Assembly (NCBI GenBank): GCA_964400875.1
Contig: CAYNWK010000119.1
Location: forward strand, 1-13,129
Reading direction: 5' to 3'
Source: CAYNWK01 sp964400875
GTDB taxonomy: Bacteria; Chloroflexota; Anaerolineae; Anaerolineales; UBA4823
DNA length: 13,129 nucleotides
Shown: one piece after another, positions 1 to 6,777 of the stretch
Layout: each line of letters begins with the position of its first letter
How positions within the stretch are numbered: position 1 is the stretch's first letter
The notes under the pieces: generated by a model
What the model was told of the DNA's origin: nothing
What the model saw: the letters and a program-made list of their open reading frames with translations, nothing else
Database searches by the model: none
Made by a program: the position numbers and the translations under genes

Positions 1-124
1 ACATTTGTTTTATTAATTAATTTCTTTTCTTTTTTTTTTTACCTCGGGGGGGGGGTTTGTGGGGGTCCCCCACCCCCCCAACCCCCCCCCGCTCCATTTA
101 TGCACCCGAATTGTTGATGACTGC
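1..124. other. Low-complexity contig end and leader of the aminopeptidase gene
   Basis: Bases 1-40 are almost entirely A and T and end in a run of eleven T (30-40). Bases 46-55 are ten G in a row, 61-65 five G, 73-79 seven C and 82-90 nine C. Nothing else in the window has this composition. From about base 91 the sequence returns to the normal mix. No ribosome-binding site or promoter can be trusted here. The stretch is most simply explained as low-quality or artefactual sequence at an assembly or read end, though a real repeat cannot be excluded. Confidence 0.6.
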
Positions 125-1084
125 ATGAACGAGCTGTATCCGCAAATCGAACCCTATGATCGTGGCATGCTCGATGTGGGTGATCGCAACCGTATCTATT
201 GGGAAGCGTGCGGCAACCAGGGAGGCAAGCCCGTCGTCGTGTTGCACGGTGGTCCAGGCTCGGGATGTACCCCTAGGTTTCGACGGTTTTTCGATCCGTC
301 GTCCTACCATATCATCCAGTTCGATCAACGTGGCTGCGGGCGCAGTCGTCCGCACGCCAGCGACATCTCCACCGACCTGTCGGTCAACACCACCTGGCAT
401 CTACTCGTCGATATCGAGCTGCTTCGCGAGCGTTTGGAGATAGACCGCTGGATGATCTTTGGCGGCTCCTGGGGTTCGACGCTCGGGTTGCTCTATGCAG
501 AAACATACCCCCTGCGCGTCTCCGAGATCATCTTCTGGGGGGTCGCCATGACCCGGCCTGCTGAGATCGAATGGCTATACCATGGCGTCGCGCCGCTGTT
601 CCCTGAGGAATGGGCGCGTTTTCTGGGCAGCATCCCGGAGCCGGAACGTAAGGTCGATCTCCTCGACGTATATTTCCAGCGCTTGAACAGCCCAGATCCC
701 GCGGTTCGCTTCCAAGCGACCCGTGATTTTCACGCATGGGAGTTCGCGTTATTTAGCGCCGCCAGTGGTGAGACCCCGAGCGAGGGGTGGCAGGATCCGG
801 ACTTTCAAGTCGCGCGCGCCCGTATTTGTACGCACTATTTTCGGAATAACGCCTGGCTGGAGGATGGGATTCTACTCCGCAACGCGGACCGTTTGAGCGG
901 AATTCCAGGGATTATGGTCCACGGGAGGCTGGACCTGGGTAGTCCTCTTCGCGCGGCCTGGGAACTCAACCGGGCGTGGCCGGACAGCCAGCTGGTGGTC
1001 ATTCCCGGCGCGGGCCATTCTCCAAGCGATGCGGGCATGGAGGCCGCTCTGGTTGCAGCGACCAACCACTGGGCTCAGCGCTAA
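125..1084 (+). CDS. pip: Prolyl aminopeptidase (proline iminopeptidase), S33 alpha/beta-hydrolase
   Basis: Cytoplasmic serine peptidase that removes an N-terminal proline from peptides. The 319-residue product matches the usual family length of about 315. Visible motifs are the oxyanion segment HGGPGSG (41-47), FDQRGCGRS (66-74), the nucleophile elbow GGSWGS with Ser115, Asp270 in GRLD, and His298 in GAGHS. An open frame extends upstream to a GTG at 59, but that part translates to proline-rich nonsense from C-runs. The family typically begins with a segment like ELYPxIEPY, so ATG at 125 is chosen, although no Shine-Dalgarno is visible before it. The segment usually written ARIExHYF reads ARICTHYF here (Cys235 in place of the Glu that helps bind the substrate amino group in classical members), so the exact specificity is less certain than the fold. 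The gene converges on the MreB-like gene, with 68 bases between them and no convincing terminator. Confidence 0.9.
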   Translation: MNELYPQIEPYDRGMLDVGDRNRIYWEACGNQGGKPVVVLHGGPGSGCTPRFRRFFDPSSYHIIQFDQRGCGRSRPHASDISTDLSVNTTWHLLVDIELLRERLEIDRWMIFGGSWGSTLGLLYAETYPLRVSEIIFWGVAMTRPAEIEWLYHGVAPLFPEEWARFLGSIPEPERKVDLLDVYFQRLNSPDPAVRFQATRDFHAWEFALFSAASGETPSEGWQDPDFQVARARICTHYFRNNAWLEDGILLRNADRLSGIPGIMVHGRLDLGSPLRAAWELNRAWPDSQLVVIPGAGHSPSDAGMEAALVAATNHWAQR

Positions 1085-1152
1085 AAAGCGCAGTCCTTCG
1101 CCTCATTCCCAGTAGAATTTTCTTAGAAATTTCCCGGATTCAGTTGGCTTTA

Positions 1153-2166
1153 CTACGTAGAGGGTAAATTGCGTTTGATCTTGGGGAATACCCCGGGGTT
1201 GATCGCCAGCGCAGAACCTTCAGCGACGCACGTCAAGGGGTTATCCACCAAATAGGCGGGAACGCCCAGTTCCTTGGTCATTAATTTATCGATGCCGCGC
1301 AAAAGCGCCCCACCACCACAAAGAGCAACACCTCGATCGATGATATCCGACACCAGTTCGGGGGGAGTTTTTTCCAGCACGCGCCGCGCCGTCTCGATGA
1401 TATCCGCGAGCGGTTCGCGCATCGCTTCGACGATGTCGTCGCTGCTCAGTGTCAGCGGTTTCGGCAAACCTGTCACTTGATCCTGTCCCTGGACTTCAAC
1501 GGATTGTTCCTCTTCCTGGGGGACAGCCGCGCCGATCTCCAGTTTGATTTGTTCCGCAGTCGAGGTCCCCAGTATCAAGCCGTACTTCTTGCGCACGTAC
1601 CCAACGATCGCCTCGTCCAACTGCATCCCCCCGGCTCTAAGCGTCTCGGCAGCCACGACTCCGTACATTGCCAGGACTGCTGCTTGGCTCGTACCGCCTC
1701 CCAGGCACAGGATCATGTTCCCGGAAGGCGTGTTGATCGGCAGGTCAACACCCAGCGCCGCAGCCAGCGGTTGTTGGATCAGAAAAGCTTCCCGGGTGCC
1801 TGCTTGCAGAACGGCTTCATGTACGGCCCGGCTCTCGACGCTGGTTACCCCGTAAGGGACCGATATCATCACCCGCGGTCTGAAAAACCGGACGGGACCG
1901 CTGACCTTTTTTATCAGGTATTCCAGCAGCTTCTCAGTGATCTCGTAATCAGCGATAACCCCATTTTGTAGCGGCCGCGCAACCTCGATCGATTCGGGCA
2001 CCCGTCCCAACATCTCATGGGCCTCTTCGCCGACTGAGACGATCTTTTGTTCGTCTACCGCGATAGCGACGACTGTCGGTTCTTGTAAAATGACAGAATC
2101 GCCGACTGCCACGCGGGTATACAACGTGCCCAGATCGATGCCCAGGTCTTTAGAGAACAATGCCAT
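1153..2166 (-). CDS. MreB/Mbl-like actin-family protein with altered ATPase residues
   Basis: The 337-residue protein aligns with MreB/Mbl along its whole length. It shows phosphate-1 loop DLGIDLGT (7-14), phosphate-2 loop GGGTS (156-160), LEKTPPEL (264-271) and adenosine loop GGGALLRG (284-291). MreB normally forms membrane-bound filaments that guide cell-wall elongation. Two active-site positions differ from the family: the EEP motif is QQP (Gln131, Gln132), and the catalytic Asp of the DIGGGT motif is Cys154 (CLGGGT). The first-loop Asp residues are kept. The N-terminus is short, with Ala-Leu-Phe as a possible membrane contact. ATG at 2166 lies 3 bases after the atpC stop, so it is almost certainly co-transcribed, and probably translationally coupled, with the ATP synthase genes. 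It could be a regular cell-shape protein, a non-hydrolysing filament, or a regulator; the sequence does not decide. No gene symbol is given because mreB and mbl cannot be separated by eye. Confidence 0.88.
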   Translation of the reverse strand: MALFSKDLGIDLGTLYTRVAVGDSVILQEPTVVAIAVDEQKIVSVGEEAHEMLGRVPESIEVARPLQNGVIADYEITEKLLEYLIKKVSGPVRFFRPRVMISVPYGVTSVESRAVHEAVLQAGTREAFLIQQPLAAALGVDLPINTPSGNMILCLGGGTSQAAVLAMYGVVAAETLRAGGMQLDEAIVGYVRKKYGLILGTSTAEQIKLEIGAAVPQEEEQSVEVQGQDQVTGLPKPLTLSSDDIVEAMREPLADIIETARRVLEKTPPELVSDIIDRGVALCGGGALLRGIDKLMTKELGVPAYLVDNPLTCVAEGSALAINPGVFPKIKRNLPST

Positions 2167-2169
2167 GAG

Positions 2170-2625
2170 CTACTCGGTATCCCTTGACCCCATTCCAGGT
2201 GGGCGAGTGCGTTGACCGCGTTGGAAACGTCGCACCGCTTCCAACCGCAGGTTGGAGCGCCGTAAAGCTGCCTCGGCGCGCAAATAGGACTCGCTGTCTG
2301 CAGGCGGGCCTTCTTCGAGCAATTCTTCAGCCCGGCGCTTGGCCTCCTCGGCCCGGCTGATATCGATCTCTTCGATGTTCTCGGCGCGGTCGGCCAACAC
2401 GGTGATTAGATTCGGTTGAACTTCTATCACCCCTCCGGCGACGGTGAAGACCTCCTCTTTGTCGCGATAACGCAGCCGTAAAACGCCGTACTTCAGCGTG
2501 GAAAGTAACGGGGCGTGGTTGGGCAAAATCCCCATCTCTCCGGATTCGCCAGGGACGACCACGATGTCTGCGTCGCCTTCGTACACCATGCGATCTTGAG
2601 AGACGATCTCACAGCGAATGGGCAT
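2170..2625 (-). CDS. atpC: F1Fo ATP synthase subunit epsilon
   Basis: Part of the F1 central stalk; it bears on the c-ring and in many bacteria restrains ATP hydrolysis. The 151-residue product has the N-terminal beta-sandwich (about 1-85, with GEMGILPNHAPLL at 29-41 and AGGVIEV at 63-69), followed by a two-helix C-terminal domain (about 88-133). The helical part starts with IDISRA (87-92), which fits the I/L-D-x-x-R-A motif that binds ATP in Bacillus-type epsilon. A basic, proline-containing tail (134-151) extends beyond the usual end. ATG at 2625 is supported by GAGGAA a few bases upstream; this site overlaps the last codons and stop of atpD, 4 bases away. The gene is fourth in the atpAGDC order, followed after 3 bases by the MreB-like gene. 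Confidence 0.96.
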   Translation of the reverse strand: MPIRCEIVSQDRMVYEGDADIVVVPGESGEMGILPNHAPLLSTLKYGVLRLRYRDKEEVFTVAGGVIEVQPNLITVLADRAENIEEIDISRAEEAKRRAEELLEEGPPADSESYLRAEAALRRSNLRLEAVRRFQRGQRTRPPGMGSRDTE

Positions 2626-2629
2626 CTGC

Positions 2630-4030
2630 TTATTCCTCAGCGAGTCTTTCGGCTTTCTCGACGGCTTCCTCGATAGTGCCGACCATCATGAAGGCCTCTT
2701 CCGGCAGATCGTCGTGCTCCCCATCCAAAATCTCTCGGAAGCTGCGAACTGTTTCCCGCAGGGGCACGTAGCGGCCCTCTAACCCGGTAAACTGTTCGGC
2801 GACGTACATCGGTTGGGAAAAGAAGCGTTCGATCTTCCGCGCCCTCGAGACCAGCAGCTTATCGTCCTCGCTTAGCTCATCGACGCCGAGGATGGCGATG
2901 ATATCCTGCAAATCTTTGTACCGCTGGAGCACCTGCTGCACCTCACGCGCCGTGCGATAATGTTCTTCACCGACGACCAGGGGATCCAGAATCCGAGAAG
3001 TTGAGGCCAGCGGATCCACCGCCGGATAGATGCCTTTCTCGGAGATCGATCGTTCCAGGGCGATGGTCGCATCCAGGTGGGTGAAAGTCGTCACCGGAGC
3101 CGGGTCAGAATAATCGTCAGCCGGGACATAAATCGCCTGCATCGATGTAATGGAGCCCTGCCGGGTGGAAGTAATTCGCTCCTGCAGCTCGCCCATTTCG
3201 GTTGCCAGGGTTGGTTGGTAACCTACCGCCGATGGCATTCGTCCCAATAACGCGGAAACTTCCGAGCCTGACATGCTGAACCGGAAAATATTGTCGATAA
3301 ATAGTAGTACGTCCCTTCCGTGGTCGCGGAAATATTCGGCCATCGACAGCGCGGTGAGGCCTACCCGCAGGCGCACGCCTGGAGGCTCGTTCATCTGCCC
3401 GTAAACCATCACGGTATCCTTCATCACGCCCGACTCGAGCATCTCGCGGTACAGCTGCGTGCCCTCCCGTGTGCGTTCGCCTACACCGGCGAAAACGGAG
3501 TTGCCCTGGTGAACGGTCGCGATCGAGCGGATCAGTTCCTGAATGATTACTGTTTTTCCCACGCCGGCGCCGCCGAAGATCCCTGTTTTGCCTCCTTTCG
3601 TGAAAGGCGCGATCAGGTCAATGACCTTGAGTCCGGTCTCGAATACTTCGACCCGGGTGGATTGTTCGTCGAAATCAGGCGCAGGCCGGTGAATCGGGTA
3701 ATATATCTCCGAGGATACCGCGCCCATGCCATCCACCGGTTCACCCAAAACGTTGAATACCCGGCCGAGCGTGTTCGGCCCAACGGGGACTTTAATCGGC
3801 GCACCGGTATTATTTACAGGCCTCCCACGCTGCAACCCGTCCGTGACGTCCATCGCAAGACAGCGAACCCAGTTGTTTCCCAGGTGTTTCTGCACCTCTA
3901 AAACCAGTGGTTCGCTATCCTCTTGCTCCACCTCGATGGCATCAAAGATCTCAGGCAGGTTCTCAGCCGGAAATTCCACATCCACCACCCCGCCTAAAAT
4001 TTGAACTACGTGTCCAGTAGCTTCCGCCAT
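2630..4030 (-). CDS. atpD: F1Fo ATP synthase subunit beta (catalytic)
   Basis: Catalytic subunit of F1; three copies alternate with alpha and make or hydrolyse ATP. The 466-residue product has the normal length and all key motifs: P-loop GGAGVGKT (153-160), catalytic Glu185 in GERTREG (184-190), Walker B LLFID (242-246), the SALLGRMPSAVGYQPTL segment (259-275) and a DELSEDD version (384-390) of the DELSEED lever that touches gamma. The frame is open upstream to 4213, but that extension overlaps atpG and has no family similarity. ATG at 4030 is preceded by a strong GGAGG site at 6 bases spacing and begins MAEATGHVVQ, as expected for beta. It lies 52 bases after atpG and 4 bases before atpC. 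Confidence 0.98.
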   Translation of the reverse strand: MAEATGHVVQILGGVVDVEFPAENLPEIFDAIEVEQEDSEPLVLEVQKHLGNNWVRCLAMDVTDGLQRGRPVNNTGAPIKVPVGPNTLGRVFNVLGEPVDGMGAVSSEIYYPIHRPAPDFDEQSTRVEVFETGLKVIDLIAPFTKGGKTGIFGGAGVGKTVIIQELIRSIATVHQGNSVFAGVGERTREGTQLYREMLESGVMKDTVMVYGQMNEPPGVRLRVGLTALSMAEYFRDHGRDVLLFIDNIFRFSMSGSEVSALLGRMPSAVGYQPTLATEMGELQERITSTRQGSITSMQAIYVPADDYSDPAPVTTFTHLDATIALERSISEKGIYPAVDPLASTSRILDPLVVGEEHYRTAREVQQVLQRYKDLQDIIAILGVDELSEDDKLLVSRARKIERFFSQPMYVAEQFTGLEGRYVPLRETVRSFREILDGEHDDLPEEAFMMVGTIEEAVEKAERLAEE

Positions 4031-4082
4031 ACTTACCTCCAAAACGATAATTCCTTGGGGATAGTTTTGATTGAATGGTTGT

Positions 4083-4976
4083 TCAGCGGCCACTTTCCGC
4101 CGCTTCTGCGCCGCCGGCAATGTCCAGCATCTCGTTCGTGATGGATTGCTGGCGGACTTTGTTGTATTCGAGCTGGAGCACGTCCGCCAGTTCGGTCGCA
4201 CTGTCCGTAGCATTCTTCATCGCCACCATGCGGGCGGCATGCTCGCTGGCAAGCGATTCGAGCACCGCCTGGTAAACCTGCAGCGAAGTAAACCGGGGGA
4301 TGATCTCGTCAAGGATTTCTTCCTGTCCCGGTTCGTAAAAATAAGTCGCCGTGGGTCCTTGGGAAGTGGCATAAGTCTGCACCCGTTCGTCGCCATCCCC
4401 GACCTCTAAGGGCAGCAGCTTCTTCATCGTCGGTTGCTGGTTGACCATATTGATGAAATCGGTGTATACCAGGTAAACCTCGTCTGCTCTTCCCGCCATG
4501 AATTCATCTACTGCGATCCGGCCGATTGGAGAAACATCGCCAAATGATGGCGCCGCCGGCAAATTGCTGAATTCCGCCAGGATATTCTTTCCCCGCCGGT
4601 TCATCAGATCGCGCCCCTTTCGCCCAACGGTCAGGTAGCGCACCGGGACGGGGTAATCATCGAAATGCTCAGTCGTAAAACGCACGATATTGGTGTTGTA
4701 CGGGCCCGCTAATCCCCGGTCACCGGTGAGCAGCACCACGATGACGCTGCGGACTTCAGACCGTTTGGTCAATAAAGGATGCAAGGCTTGCCTTCCGGGT
4801 TGTCCGGCGATATGGGTCAGCACTTGCCAGGCCTTTGTGGCGTATGGACGGGTGTGCATCAGCGCATCCATAGCCCGCCTTACCTTGCTGGCGCTGACCG
4901 CTTGCAGAGCGCGGGTGACCTGCGAGATATTTTTAACGCTGCGAATACGCTGCCTTACTTCTCTGGTGTTTGGCAT
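4083..4976 (-). CDS. atpG: F1Fo ATP synthase subunit gamma
   Basis: The rotating central shaft of F1, transmitting torque between the c-ring and the alpha/beta hexamer. The 297-residue product is in the family range. It starts with the typical N-terminal helix (TREVRQRIRSVKNISQVTRAL, residues 4-24), has TGDRGLAGPYNTN (84-96), corresponding to the usual SDRGLCGGYNTN, and ends with the long C-terminal helix containing LEYNKVRQQSITNEMLDI. ATG at 4976 matches the usual gamma N-terminus, although the nearest Shine-Dalgarno-like bases (GGGAA) are weak and distant. It sits 67 bases after atpA and 52 bases before atpD; the latter gap carries the strong atpD ribosome-binding site. Confidence 0.97.
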   Translation of the reverse strand: MPNTREVRQRIRSVKNISQVTRALQAVSASKVRRAMDALMHTRPYATKAWQVLTHIAGQPGRQALHPLLTKRSEVRSVIVVLLTGDRGLAGPYNTNIVRFTTEHFDDYPVPVRYLTVGRKGRDLMNRRGKNILAEFSNLPAAPSFGDVSPIGRIAVDEFMAGRADEVYLVYTDFINMVNQQPTMKKLLPLEVGDGDERVQTYATSQGPTATYFYEPGQEEILDEIIPRFTSLQVYQAVLESLASEHAARMVAMKNATDSATELADVLQLEYNKVRQQSITNEMLDIAGGAEAAESGR

Positions 4977-5043
4977 AAATCAAATATTTCCCAGAACTAA
5001 GAACATCCTAATCAATCCTGTCTCAAACCAGACGCTCCGGAGG

Positions 5044-6699
5044 TCAATGCCAGGTCGAATTGAAGGTCTCAACCGCCGAACGCAGCTTTTCCTGCGTTTC
5101 GTCCGTGATGCGCTTCTTCTCCTCGATGTCCCTGCCGATCTCGGGTTGGGAGGTTTCCATATAGCGCAGCAGTGCGGCCTCCCACTCATCCATGCGTTCC
5201 AGTTGAATCTGATCCGCGTAACCGTTGGTACCGGCAAAAAGCACGATGACCTGGTTTTTCAAGGACATAGGCTCGTATTGAGGTTGTTTGAGGATTTCTT
5301 GCAGGTGCTGACCGCGGTTCAGCCGCGATTGAGTCGATTTATCCAGGTCCGACCCAAACTGAGCAAACGCGGCCAGCTCGCGGAACGAGGCCATGTCCAG
5401 GCGCAGCCTTCCAGCGACTTGCCGCATCGCTCTCACCTGGGCGTCCCCTCCCACCCTGGATACAGACAGGCCGACGTTGATCGCCGGGCGGATGCCGGCA
5501 TAGAACAGGTTGCTTTCCAGGTAGATCTGCCCATCCGTGATCGAGATAACGTTCGTGGGAATATAAGCCGATACGTCGCCCAATTGCGTCTCGATGATCG
5601 GCAGAGCGGTTAGTGACCCGCCGGTCCCGCGCACTTTCACGATCTTGTGGCCCTCGTCCATTGCCTCGAGAACCTTTTCAGCATCGTGATGGGCCAGCGG
5701 GCCTTCGTAAACCTCATCGTTCACCGCGTCGCCGCTTTCCGCTAACTCAGCTTCGAAATCGTCCGGGACGATCACGTACTCATCGGCCAGTCGCGCGGCG
5801 CGCTCCAGCAGGCGGGAATGCAGGTAGAAGACATCGCCCGGATAGGCCTCCCGTCCAGGTGGACGGCGCAGCAGCAAGGACACCTGTCGGTAGGCCCAGG
5901 CATGTTTCGTCAGGTCGTCGTACACGATCAACGCATCTCGCCCTGTCTCCATGAACTCCTCACCAATCGCGCAGCCCGCATAAGGAGCGATGTACTGCAG
6001 CGCGGCAGGCTCATCCGCTGCGGCAAGAACGACCGTCGTGTACTCCATTGCGCCGAATCGTTCCAGGATGTCCACTGTCCGGGCGACGCCGGCTTTCTTT
6101 TGACCGATAGCGACATAAATGCAGAAGAGATCCTTACCCTTCTGGTTGATGATCGTGTCGATTGCAATCGCCGTCTTCCCGGTCTGCCGGTCCCCGATGA
6201 TCAATTCCCGCTGGCCGCGACCAATCGGAGTCATCGCGTCGATCGCTTTCAACCCGGTCTGCATTGGTGTATCGACATCTTTGCGGTAGACTACGCCCGG
6301 CGCGATCCGTTCGATAGGTCGGTAGTGATCGAATTTGAGCAGGCCTTTGCCGTCAACCGGTCGCCCGATGGCGTTGACGACGCGTCCGATCAAGCCATCA
6401 CCAACCGGGACGGAAGAGATCCGCCCGGTGGATTGCACCCGCATGCCTTCCTCGATCTCGGAGTACTCGCCCATGATAATGACCCCGACGTTGTCGTGTT
6501 CCAGGTTGAAGGCGATGCCTAACACACCGTTGGAAAACTGCACCAGCTCCTGAGCGCGTACGTCGCTGAGACCGCCTACCCGTGCGATCCCATCGCCGGC
6601 TTCTAGCACTGTGCCGACGTCTCTGACTTCCATCCCGGGCTGGAAGCTCTCAATTTGCTTTTCTAAATCAGCTGTGATTTGATTGATCAGATCCGACAT
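5044..6699 (-). CDS. atpA: F1Fo ATP synthase subunit alpha, with an extra segment
   Basis: Non-catalytic nucleotide-binding subunit of F1. Visible motifs include P-loop GDRQTGKT (169-176), IYVAIGQK (194-201), YDDLTKHAWAYR (260-271), RRPPGREAYPGDVFYLHSRL (278-297) and the arginine-finger region SVSRVGGDAQ (412-421, Arg415). At 551 residues it is about 40-50 longer than most alpha subunits. The excess lies between LLERAARLADEY (297-308) and GGSLTALPIIETQ (360-372), where mitochondrial proteins have only a few residues and E. coli about a dozen more. The inserted part is acidic, with a KIVKVRG ending, and stays in frame, so it looks like a true insertion rather than an error. ATG at 6699 is preceded by GGAGGAATA, an excellent site. 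It is the first gene of the F1 operon; no Fo or delta gene precedes it. Confidence 0.97.
   Translation of the reverse strand: MSDLINQITADLEKQIESFQPGMEVRDVGTVLEAGDGIARVGGLSDVRAQELVQFSNGVLGIAFNLEHDNVGVIIMGEYSEIEEGMRVQSTGRISSVPVGDGLIGRVVNAIGRPVDGKGLLKFDHYRPIERIAPGVVYRKDVDTPMQTGLKAIDAMTPIGRGQRELIIGDRQTGKTAIAIDTIINQKGKDLFCIYVAIGQKKAGVARTVDILERFGAMEYTTVVLAAADEPAALQYIAPYAGCAIGEEFMETGRDALIVYDDLTKHAWAYRQVSLLLRRPPGREAYPGDVFYLHSRLLERAARLADEYVIVPDDFEAELAESGDAVNDEVYEGPLAHHDAEKVLEAMDEGHKIVKVRGTGGSLTALPIIETQLGDVSAYIPTNVISITDGQIYLESNLFYAGIRPAINVGLSVSRVGGDAQVRAMRQVAGRLRLDMASFRELAAFAQFGSDLDKSTQSRLNRGQHLQEILKQPQYEPMSLKNQVIVLFAGTNGYADQIQLERMDEWEAALLRYMETSQPEIGRDIEEKKRITDETQEKLRSAVETFNSTWH
5626..5778 (-). other. 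Insertion within ATP synthase alpha (residues about 308-358)
   Basis: This segment codes for the residues of alpha that have no counterpart in mitochondrial-type subunits. It contains many Asp and Glu (DDFEAELAESGD, 313-324), a His pair (337-338) and a closing KIVKVRGTGG (352-361). E. coli alpha has a shorter extension at the same place, so this is a known hot spot for length variation. By comparison with known F1 structures the loop should lie near the outer surface of the nucleotide-binding domain, but its exact position here is inferred. Confidence 0.7.
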
Positions 6700-6716
6700 T
6701 ATTCCTCCATAAAGGT

Positions 6717-6732
6717 TTTAAGCATTCTAGCA
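6717..6732 (-). promoter_or_regulatory. Candidate extended -10 promoter for the atpA operon
   Basis: On the minus strand the sequence TGCTAGAAT contains TAGAAT (6729-6724), matching TATAAT at five of six positions, preceded by TG one base away (6732-6731), the extended -10 pattern. No -35 match is present at 17 bases. Transcription would begin near 6717, leaving a leader of about 18 bases before atpA that holds only the ribosome-binding site. The element abuts the base of the hairpin at 6732-6766. Confidence 0.45.
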
Positions 6733-6766
6733 AATTGGGAAAGTTATCGGCTAACTTTCCCAATTT
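6732..6766. terminator. Perfect 15-bp hairpin between the M42 peptidase gene and atpA
   Basis: Bases 6732-6746 and 6752-6766 are exact reverse complements, separated by the 5-base loop 6747-6751. It begins 11 bases after the M42 peptidase stop. In the direction of that gene the stem ends in AATTT but the T-run stops there (next bases GC). The better T-run (6764-6768) is on the plus strand, where no gene ends. It most likely terminates or strongly reduces transcription from the peptidase gene; an mRNA-stabilising role at the 5' side of atpA is the alternative. Confidence 0.65.
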
Positions 6767-6777
6767 TTCCTCACCGT

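Noticed and set aside
59..124. N-terminal extension of the aminopeptidase from a GTG at 59
   Set aside because: It encodes a proline-rich stretch made from C-runs in doubtful sequence; the family start fits ATG at 125.
1078..1091. Short hairpin GCGCT-AAAA-AGCGC at the end of the aminopeptidase gene as a terminator
   Set aside because: Only five base pairs, it overlaps the stop codon and no T-run follows on either strand.
3320..3901. Long plus-strand open frame of 193 codons opposite atpD
   Set aside because: It lies wholly antisense to a highly conserved gene and its translation resembles no family; typical shadow frame in GC-rich DNA.
4031..4213. Longer atpD reading frame with an N-terminal extension
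   Set aside because: It overlaps the end of atpG, has no similarity to beta, and the strong GGAGG site points to ATG at 4030.
4977..5043. Possible small peptide gene or regulatory RNA between atpA and atpG
   Set aside because: It contains only an 8-bp palindrome (5035-5042) and a chance 8-codon frame; nothing supports a function.
4690..5613. Plus-strand open frame of 307 codons opposite atpA and atpG
   Set aside because: Antisense to two conserved genes, with no recognisable domain and no promoter or ribosome-binding site seen.
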